Part shown: positions 6,552 through 11,530 of the stretch, piece after piece | How positions within the stretch are numbered: the stretch's first letter is position 1 | Layout: the number at the start of each line of letters is the position of its first letter | NCBI GenBank assembly: GCA_964460185.1 | Contig: CAYWTM010000111.1 | Span: 1-11,530, forward strand | Length of the DNA: 11,530 nt | Direction of reading: 5' to 3' | DNA from: JAVJPJ01 sp040217295 | GTDB lineage: Bacteria; Pseudomonadota; Alphaproteobacteria; Rhodobacterales; Rhodobacteraceae | Program-made: the position numbers and the translations under genes | The notes under the pieces: generated by a model | What the model was told of the DNA's origin: nothing | Databases searched by the model: none | Seen by the model: only the letters and a program-made list of their open reading frames with translations

Positions 6552-7577
6552 ATGTCGGAAGCGCAGGCAATTGGTGTGGCTCTGATCGGGGCCGGAATGG
6601 TCGCCGGCACCCATCTGGCCGCGATCCGCGATACGCCCGAAGCGCGTCTGATCGGGATCTGCGCGCGCTCACGGTCCCGGGCGGAGGCCATCGCGAACGG
6701 GGCTCGCGTCTACACCGATGTGGCGGCTGTCGCCGCCGACCCGAAGGTGACGGCCGCCATTGTCATCACACCACCCAATGTCCGCGCCGAGGTCATCGGT
6801 CCTCTGGTTGCCGCGGGCAAACACATCCTTCTGGAAAAACCCGTGGCCCGCGACACCGAAGAGGCGGCACAGGTTGTGGCCCTGTGCCAGGAGGCCGGCG
6901 TCACGCTTGGGATCGTGTTCCAGCACCGGATGCGGGCGGCCTCGCAAAAGGCCGCGGAGCTTGTGGCATCGGGCGCGCTTGGCGCGCTTGGTCTGGCTGA
7001 AATCGCGGTGCCATGGTGGCGGGATCAACTGTATTATGACGAACCGGGACGCGGCACCTACAAGCGCGATGGCGGTGGCGTGCTGATCTCGCAGGCGATC
7101 CATACCATCGATCTGGCACTTGGCCTGACCGGGCCGGTGAGTGCGGTGCAGGCGATGACGGCCACCACCGGGCTGCACCGGATGGAGGCCGAGGATTTCG
7201 CGGTGGCGGGGCTTCGATTTGCCAGCGGTGCAGTGGGGTCGCTGACGGCCAGCACGGCCAGTTATCCCGGCGCTGCGGAATCGATCCGGCTGCATTTCGA
7301 AAACGCCTCCCTGCATCTGGAGGCGGGCGTTTTGACGGTGTCGTACCGCGACGGGCGGGTCGAGACGTTCGGCGCGGTGTCCGGCACCGGTGGCGGGGCC
7401 GATCCGATGGCCTTCACCCATGCCTGGCACCAGGCCGTCCTTGCGGATTTCTGCGCCGCCATTCGCGACCGGCGCGACCCAGCCGTGTCGGGACAGGCGG
7501 CGTTGGCGACCCATCGGCTGATCGATGCGATCACGGCCTCGGCGCGATCCGGTCGTCTGGTGGAGGTAGGGACATGA
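6552..7577 (+). CDS. Gfo/Idh/MocA family oxidoreductase, first of three
   Basis: A 341-residue NAD(P)-dependent oxidoreductase of the glucose-fructose oxidoreductase/inositol dehydrogenase family. The dinucleotide-binding motif GAGMVAGTHLAA lies at residues 13-24 and the conserved EKP at 95-97. GGGVLISQAIHTIDL (174-188) holds H184 of the family's catalytic GG-xxx-H region. The frame is open back to a TTG at 6486, but that would put the start in the operator array. ATG at 6552, preceded by AAGGGGAGG, begins immediately before the Rossmann strand. The family oxidises or reduces sugars, inositols, glycosides and their keto forms, and family membership does not give the substrate. Its stop overlaps the next gene's start (ATGA, 7574-7577). 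As first gene of the operon divergent from the uronate regulator it probably acts on the imported compound or an early intermediate. No signal peptide, so cytoplasmic. Confidence 0.92.
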   Translation: MSEAQAIGVALIGAGMVAGTHLAAIRDTPEARLIGICARSRSRAEAIANGARVYTDVAAVAADPKVTAAIVITPPNVRAEVIGPLVAAGKHILLEKPVARDTEEAAQVVALCQEAGVTLGIVFQHRMRAASQKAAELVASGALGALGLAEIAVPWWRDQLYYDEPGRGTYKRDGGGVLISQAIHTIDLALGLTGPVSAVQAMTATTGLHRMEAEDFAVAGLRFASGAVGSLTASTASYPGAAESIRLHFENASLHLEAGVLTVSYRDGRVETFGAVSGTGGGADPMAFTHAWHQAVLADFCAAIRDRRDPAVSGQAALATHRLIDAITASARSGRLVEVGT

Positions 7578-8575
7578 AATTCGCGGCCATCGGCATCGAT
7601 CACCGCCACATCTTCGGCATGGCCGCCAACATGGTGGCGCAAGGGGCCGAATTCGCGGGTTGGTGGACCGACGGCGCGCCCGAGACGCTGGAGGGGTTCG
7701 CGAAACGGTTTCCCGACGTGCCGCGCGTGGCCGAGGCCGACAGCCTGTTGAACGATCCCGAGATCGCGCTGATCGTGATTTCGTGCATCCCGCGCGACCG
7801 GGCCGATTGGGCGGTCCGCGCCATGCGGGCGGGCAAGGATGTCATGGTCGACAAACCCGGCTGCACCACGCTCGATCAGCTGGCCGCAATCCGCGATTGC
7901 GTGGCGCAGACCGGGCGCATCTGGTCCATCGATTTTTCCGAACGTTTCGAGGTGCCATCCGTCACAAGGGCCGTCGAACTTGTGCGCGAGGGCGCCATCG
8001 GGCGCGTTGTGCAGACGGTGGGGCTTGGCCCCCATCGCCTGAATGCGCCGACGCGGCCGGACTGGTTTTTCGACCGTGACGCCTATGGCGGCATCCTGAC
8101 TGATATCGCCAGCCACCAGATCGACCAGTTTCTCTGGTTCACGGGCGCTGATGATGCCGAGATCACCATGGCGCACGTGGACAATGTCGCCCACCCCGCG
8201 CATCCCGGCCTGCAGGATTTCGGGGAAATCGCCCTGCGTGCGCCCGAGGGCTATGGCTATATCCGCGTGGACTGGTTCACGCCCGATGCCCTGCCCAACT
8301 GGGGCGACGGGCGGCTGACCATTCTGGGCACCGAAGGCTATATAGAGCTGCGAAAATATGTCGATGTGGGCGGGCGAGAGGGGACCGACCACCTGATCCT
8401 CGTGAATGGCTCGGTGTGTGAAAACATCGATGCCCGCGCAGCAGGCCTGCCCTATTTCGCGCGGCTGATGGCCGATATCCGTGACCGGACCGAAACGGCG
8501 ATGCCGCAGACCCATGCCTTCAAGGTCATGGAGTTGGCGCTCAAGGCGCAGGCCATGGCGGAGGCGCGCAGATGA
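7574..8575 (+). CDS. Gfo/Idh/MocA family oxidoreductase, second of three, divergent nucleotide-binding motif
   Basis: A 333-residue protein clearly of the same fold and family. SLLNDPEIALIVISCIP (57-73) is the usual Rossmann strand region, and GGILTDIASHQIDQFLWF (172-189) keeps the D177/H181 catalytic-type residues. Two hallmarks differ. The N-terminal GxGxxG is replaced by GIDHRHIFGM (7-16), and EKP is DKP (93-95). The Lys of the motif is kept. This suggests a subfamily with altered cofactor handling, possibly one that holds NAD(H) tightly or acts on another class of substrate. The start ATG lies in the ATGA overlap with the previous gene, and GGAGGTAGG (7562-7570) is 3 nt upstream. It ends with a second ATGA overlap (8572-8575). 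Co-translation with its neighbours suggests a shared pathway, perhaps successive steps. Substrate unknown. Confidence 0.9.
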   Translation: MKFAAIGIDHRHIFGMAANMVAQGAEFAGWWTDGAPETLEGFAKRFPDVPRVAEADSLLNDPEIALIVISCIPRDRADWAVRAMRAGKDVMVDKPGCTTLDQLAAIRDCVAQTGRIWSIDFSERFEVPSVTRAVELVREGAIGRVVQTVGLGPHRLNAPTRPDWFFDRDAYGGILTDIASHQIDQFLWFTGADDAEITMAHVDNVAHPAHPGLQDFGEIALRAPEGYGYIRVDWFTPDALPNWGDGRLTILGTEGYIELRKYVDVGGREGTDHLILVNGSVCENIDARAAGLPYFARLMADIRDRTETAMPQTHAFKVMELALKAQAMAEARR

Positions 8576-9627
8576 TCCGCGTGGCCATATTGGGGGCCGG
8601 TATCGGTCAGCAGCACCTGAACGGATACAGGACCCTGCCGGACCGCTACGATGTGCGTTGGCTGTGTGATCTGGACACGGACAGGGCCGAGGCTGCGCTG
8701 GACGGGCGTCCCGGCCCGCAGATCACCGGTGACATGGATGTGGTTCTGGCCGATCCCGAGATCGACCTGATCGACATCTGCCTGCCGCCGCATCTGCATG
8801 TGCCCATGGCCTTGCGGGCGCTTGCGGCGGGCAAGCATGTCGTCTGCGAGAAGCCGATCGCGCCGTCGCTGGCGGAGTGTGATCAACTGGAGCAGGCCGA
8901 GAAGACCTCGGGGCGTCGGGTCTTTCCGGTGTTCCAGTACCGCTATGGGCTGGGCACCGCGCAACTGAATGCGCTGGTCGCCGCAGGTCTGGCGGGGCGT
9001 CCGCAGGTGGCGGCGCTGGAAACCCATTGGAACCGGGGCGCCGATTACTACGCGGTGCCATGGCGCGGGACATGGGCGGGCGAACGGGGCGGGGCGGTTT
9101 TGGGTCACGCCATCCACAACCATGATCTGTTGTGTCGGTATTTCGGCGCGCCCGCCGTGGTTCAGGCGCAGCTGGCCACGCGCATAAATCCCATCGAGAC
9201 AGAGGATTGTGCCGCCATTTCAATAGGATTTGCGAATGGCGCGCTGGCGACGTCATCGGTCACGCTGGGGGCGGCCACCGACACCACGCGGCTACGATTC
9301 GTGTTCGAACACCTCACCGCCGAAAGCGGAACGGTGCCATATGCGCCTGCCGAGGGGGTCTGGTCATTTACCTCCCGCGATCCGGCGCGGCAAAACGAGG
9401 TTGATGACGTTCTGGCCGCGCTTGCCCCCCCGAAGTCGGGTTTTTCCGGTTATTTCGAAGCGATAGCCGATGCTTTGGCCGGCAGCGCAGGCCGCGAAGT
9501 GACGCTGACGGACGGTCGGCGCTCCATCGAACTCGTCACAGTGATATACCTCGCGGCAAGGGCGCGCAAAGAGCTTGCCTTGCCGTTGCCAATCGGCTCA
9601 GATTTTTATGGAGGCTGGTGCCCCTAA
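8572..9627 (+). CDS. Gfo/Idh/MocA family oxidoreductase, third of three
   Basis: A 351-residue, probably cytoplasmic NAD(P)-dependent sugar or polyol oxidoreductase. It has the canonical motif GAGIGQQH (8-15), EKP at 93-95 and a GGAVLGHAIHNHDLL segment (173-187) with H182. It ends in the FYGGW-type C-terminus common in the family. The start is the ATG of an ATGA overlap with the preceding gene; GGAGG (8560-8564) is upstream. It looks no more similar to the two upstream proteins than family members in general, so a recent tandem duplication is unlikely. More probably three distinct activities were collected. The 75-bp space that follows leads directly to a sugar-binding protein gene with a strong ribosome site, so one long transcript is likely. 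Substrate cannot be assigned. Confidence 0.92.
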   Translation: MIRVAILGAGIGQQHLNGYRTLPDRYDVRWLCDLDTDRAEAALDGRPGPQITGDMDVVLADPEIDLIDICLPPHLHVPMALRALAAGKHVVCEKPIAPSLAECDQLEQAEKTSGRRVFPVFQYRYGLGTAQLNALVAAGLAGRPQVAALETHWNRGADYYAVPWRGTWAGERGGAVLGHAIHNHDLLCRYFGAPAVVQAQLATRINPIETEDCAAISIGFANGALATSSVTLGAATDTTRLRFVFEHLTAESGTVPYAPAEGVWSFTSRDPARQNEVDDVLAALAPPKSGFSGYFEAIADALAGSAGREVTLTDGRRSIELVTVIYLAARARKELALPLPIGSDFYGGWCP

Positions 9628-9665
9628 GCCGAGAACAGGGCGAAAGGGCGCGAGCTTGATACCTT

Positions 9666-9684
9666 GGTGGCCGGGAGGGCCGCC
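9666..9684 (+). promoter_or_regulatory. Small hairpin in the leader of the binding-protein gene
   Basis: GGTGGCC (9666-9672) can pair with GGCCGCC (9678-9684) with one G-U pair and a 5-nt loop. It lies just before GGAGGAAG (9691-9698), the ribosome site of the binding-protein gene. It may protect the 5' end of a processed binding-protein mRNA or tune its translation. It has no T run, so it is not a terminator. Confidence 0.35.
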
Positions 9685-9702
9685 GCAACGGGAGGAAGAT
9701 GA

Positions 9703-10962
9703 ATGACCCATTTGAAATTACTGGGAACAACGGCGCTTGTTGTCGGCCTTGCAGCTCCTGCGATGGCGCAGGAAATCCGCTTCATGTGCTATTCCGACGG
9801 CAATGAATGCGAAGTCTATGACGATGTGCTGACCCGGTTCGAGGCCGACAATCCGGGCGTGGATGTGGTGGTTGACGTGGTGCCGTACCAGGCCATCCTC
9901 GAAAACCTGCCGGTGCAGCTGGCCGCGGGCACGGGCCCCGACCTTGCAAAGGTCACCGACCTTGGCGGCTTGAACGAATATTACCTCGACCTGGCGCCCT
10001 ACGTGGACGCAGGCTACTGGGAAGACAGTTTTGGCGGCACGCTCGACTGGTACCGTGGGGGTCCCGACCGCCAGGGCATCTACGGGATGCACAGCCAGCT
10101 GACCATCACCGGCGCCTTTGTCAACGCGACGCTGTTCGAACAGGCCGGTGTCGAGATCCCCGGCTCCGACGCGACCTGGGAAGACTGGGCCGCCGCCTCG
10201 CGTGCCGTGGCCGAAGCCACCGGCACCCCGTTCCCGATGGCGATCGACCGTTCGGGTCACCGCGTGGCAGGCCCCGCGATTTCCTATGGTGCGGCCCTGT
10301 TCGATGCAGATGGCGAAGCGATCCTGGTCGATGACGGCTTCACCGCCTTCGTTCAGCAGTTCGTCGACTGGCACAATGACGGGACCATCGCGCGCGNNNN
10401 NNNNNNGCAGGGTGGGGCGACCTACCAGGACGCGGCGCAGGAATTCATCAACGGTGAGCTTGTGTTCTACTATTCGGGCAGCTGGCAGGTGGGCCGGATG
10501 GACGAACAGGTCGGCGATTTCTTCGACTGGCAGGTCGTGGGCAGCCCCTGCGGCCCATCGGGCGCATGTTCTGGCATGCCGGGCGGTGCCGGGCTGGTCG
10601 GTTTCGAGCAGACCGAACACCCCGAACTGGTCGCGGCCGTGATCGATTTCCTCGCACAGGAAGACATCTACGCCGAGGTGACCGCGCGCACCCGTAACCT
10701 GCCCGGCCACCTTGGCGTGGCGGCCGCAGGGGTCGAATTCGAAGGTGCTTCGCCTGCTGCTGCGGCTGCCTTGGCGGCCTTTGCCTCGGACCTGCCCGAT
10801 GTCGCCCCGGCCGCTTTTGCCTACCAGGGCTATGCCGGCAACCGCGCGATGTTCGGCATTACCGTGGAACGGATCAGCCAGGCGATCGTGGGCGAGTTGA
10901 CCGTGGCCGAGGCCATGGAACGCGCGTCTTCCGACCTGGCGGCTGCCATGGCCGAGCAGTGA
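9703..10962 (+). CDS. Sugar ABC transporter periplasmic solute-binding protein (CUT1, SBP family 1)
   Basis: A protein of about 419 residues that captures the transported sugar in the periplasm and delivers it to the permease. A Sec signal peptide spans residues 1-22 with the cleavage site AMA|QE. The mature part begins EIRFMCYSDGNECEVYDDV and continues with the family-1 features VQLAAGTGPDLAKV (71-84) and GELVFYYSGSWQVG (251-264). Two close Cys pairs, C29/C36 and C283/C289, could form disulfides in the periplasm. The start ATG at 9703 has GGAGGAAG 4 nt upstream, a strong site fitting a highly made protein. A 10-N gap (10397-10406) interrupts the frame, but the frame and family similarity resume correctly after it, so the gene is probably intact. 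Placement after the oxidoreductases implies that its ligand is their substrate or its precursor. The ligand is not readable from sequence; an oligosaccharide, glycoside or uronide is plausible. Confidence 0.93.
   Translation: MTHLKLLGTTALVVGLAAPAMAQEIRFMCYSDGNECEVYDDVLTRFEADNPGVDVVVDVVPYQAILENLPVQLAAGTGPDLAKVTDLGGLNEYYLDLAPYVDAGYWEDSFGGTLDWYRGGPDRQGIYGMHSQLTITGAFVNATLFEQAGVEIPGSDATWEDWAAASRAVAEATGTPFPMAIDRSGHRVAGPAISYGAALFDADGEAILVDDGFTAFVQQFVDWHNDGTIARXXXXQGGATYQDAAQEFINGELVFYYSGSWQVGRMDEQVGDFFDWQVVGSPCGPSGACSGMPGGAGLVGFEQTEHPELVAAVIDFLAQEDIYAEVTARTRNLPGHLGVAAAGVEFEGASPAAAAALAAFASDLPDVAPAAFAYQGYAGNRAMFGITVERISQAIVGELTVAEAMERASSDLAAAMAEQ
10397..10406. other. Assembly gap of 10 N inside the binding-protein gene
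   Basis: Ten undetermined bases fall between codon 232 (first base G known) and codon 235 (third base G known). The frame is the same on both sides, and the flanking residues (DGTIAR before, QGGATYQDAAQEF after) read as one continuous binding-protein segment. About four residues are unknown. The true length may differ from the placeholder. Confidence 0.98.
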
Positions 10963-10971
10963 TCTGACATG

Positions 10972-11006
10972 GGCCCCCGCCCGGCGCGCGATGCGGGGCG
11001 GGGGCC
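10972..11006 (+). terminator. Strong GC hairpin between binding-protein and permease genes (attenuator or mRNA stabiliser)
   Basis: GGCCCCCGCCC (10972-10982) and GGGCGGGGGCC (10996-11006) are perfect 11-bp complements around a 13-nt loop, 9 nt after the binding-protein stop. Only a short ATTTC follows, so it is a poor intrinsic terminator and more likely a partial terminator or 3'-end protector. Such hairpins behind ABC binding-protein genes raise the amount of binding protein relative to membrane components. Leaky read-through to the permease is expected, since no promoter is obvious in the 60-bp space. Confidence 0.8.
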
Positions 11007-11022
11007 ATTTCGGACTGACCCC

Positions 11023-11530
11023 ATGCTGAGTGTAATCACCCCATTGATGCGGATCGTCGAGATCCCGATGCTGGCGCTGCAGCGCCTTTTGGGGATCAAC
11101 AAGCTCGCCTGGGTGTTCTTGTTCCCGAACCTCGTATTGTTCGGTCTCTTCGCCTTTCTGCCCGTGATCCTGAACATGGTGTACGCCACCACGGGCGGTG
11201 ACAATGTTCTGCTGGCCGACCGGCCCTATGTGGGCGCGCGCAATTTCGGGTTCCTGACCGATTGCGCGAATTTCCTGGACCCCAATTCCTGCCGGGAAGA
11301 CAAGTTCTGGCGCGCTGTTTGGAACACGACCTGGTTCGTCACCCTGCAGGTCGGCATCATGGTCGGCTTTTCGCTGCTGACGGCGATCATTCTGAACCGC
11401 GATATCCGCGCGCGGGGGTTTTTCCGGTCGGTCTTTTTCTTTCCGGTGCTGCTGTCGCCGGTTGTGGTCGCGCTTATCTGGAAATGGATCTTGCAGCGCG
11501 AGGGTGTTCTCAACGCCTTTCTCGATTGGG
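11023..11530 (+). CDS. CUT1 sugar ABC transporter permease, MalF/UgpA type (3' end missing)
   Basis: The frame from ATG at 11023 stays open for 169 codons to the window edge. The protein begins MLSVITPLMRIVEIPMLALQ, then shows hydrophobic segments at about 28-54, 99-124 and 134-158. NTTWFVTLQVGIMVGFSL and RSVFFFPVLLSPVVVALIWK are typical of the first of two CUT1 inner-membrane permeases. The EAA loop that contacts the ATPase lies beyond the window. A periplasmic loop after TM1 carries C81 and C90. An in-frame ATG at 10969 would add 18 Arg/Pro/Gly-rich residues encoded by the hairpin, so 11023 is preferred, although its ribosome site (GGA about 9 nt upstream) is weak. It should work with the preceding binding protein plus a second permease and an ATPase expected just downstream. 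Confidence 0.9.
   Translation, partial: MLSVITPLMRIVEIPMLALQRLLGINKLAWVFLFPNLVLFGLFAFLPVILNMVYATTGGDNVLLADRPYVGARNFGFLTDCANFLDPNSCREDKFWRAVWNTTWFVTLQVGIMVGFSLLTAIILNRDIRARGFFRSVFFFPVLLSPVVVALIWKWILQREGVLNAFLDW

Noticed and set aside
7262..8515. Minus-strand open frame (417 codons) across the first two oxidoreductases
   Set aside because: It is antisense to two well-supported genes, and its composition and lack of motifs point to codon-bias shadowing.

Overview
The window is high-GC, densely packed DNA with the gene style of a marine-type alphaproteobacterium, most likely Rhodobacterales (Roseobacter/Paracoccaceae). This rests on the gene families and their arrangement: a dimethylglycine dehydrogenase-like FAD/GcvT protein, a uronate module and a CUT1 sugar ABC system. 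No rRNA, tRNA, CRISPR array or insertion sequence is visible. Genus cannot be told from the window.

Left part (1-2936). The 3' portion of a large FAD-dependent oxidoreductase with a C-terminal aminomethyltransferase (GcvT) half, of the dimethylglycine/sarcosine dehydrogenase family, runs rightwards. It meets, after only 4 bp, a leftward M24 metallopeptidase (PepQ/Xaa-Pro type). These two look like neighbours of the sugar locus rather than parts of it.

Middle (3063-6432, minus strand). A tightly coupled operon of a GntR/FCD regulator, uronate isomerase (uxaC) and a compact fructuronate-reductase-like mannitol dehydrogenase family protein (uxuB-like). The junctions are a 4-bp ATGA overlap and a 2-bp gap. 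Together they would turn glucuronate to fructuronate to mannonate. Mannonate dehydratase, KDG kinase and KDPG aldolase are not in the window.

Right part (6552-11530, plus strand). Divergent from the regulator are three consecutive Gfo/Idh/MocA oxidoreductases, joined by two ATGA overlaps. They are followed by a periplasmic solute-binding protein and the start of a CUT1 permease. A strong GC hairpin separates binding protein from permease, as expected if the binding protein is made in excess. The binding protein carries a 10-N assembly gap.

The 119-bp divergent region 6433-6551 is the control point. It holds four inverted repeats whose centres are exactly 15 bp apart (6460.5, 6475.5, 6490.5, 6505.5). 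They overlap a good sigma70-like promoter for the leftward operon and a -35 box for the rightward one. My overall reading, an inference, is a GntR-controlled locus for uptake and NAD(P)-dependent remodelling of a glycoside, uronide or polyol, which feeds uronate into the UxaC-UxuB route. The substrate, and the job of three stacked Gfo/Idh/MocA enzymes, is the open and possibly new part.
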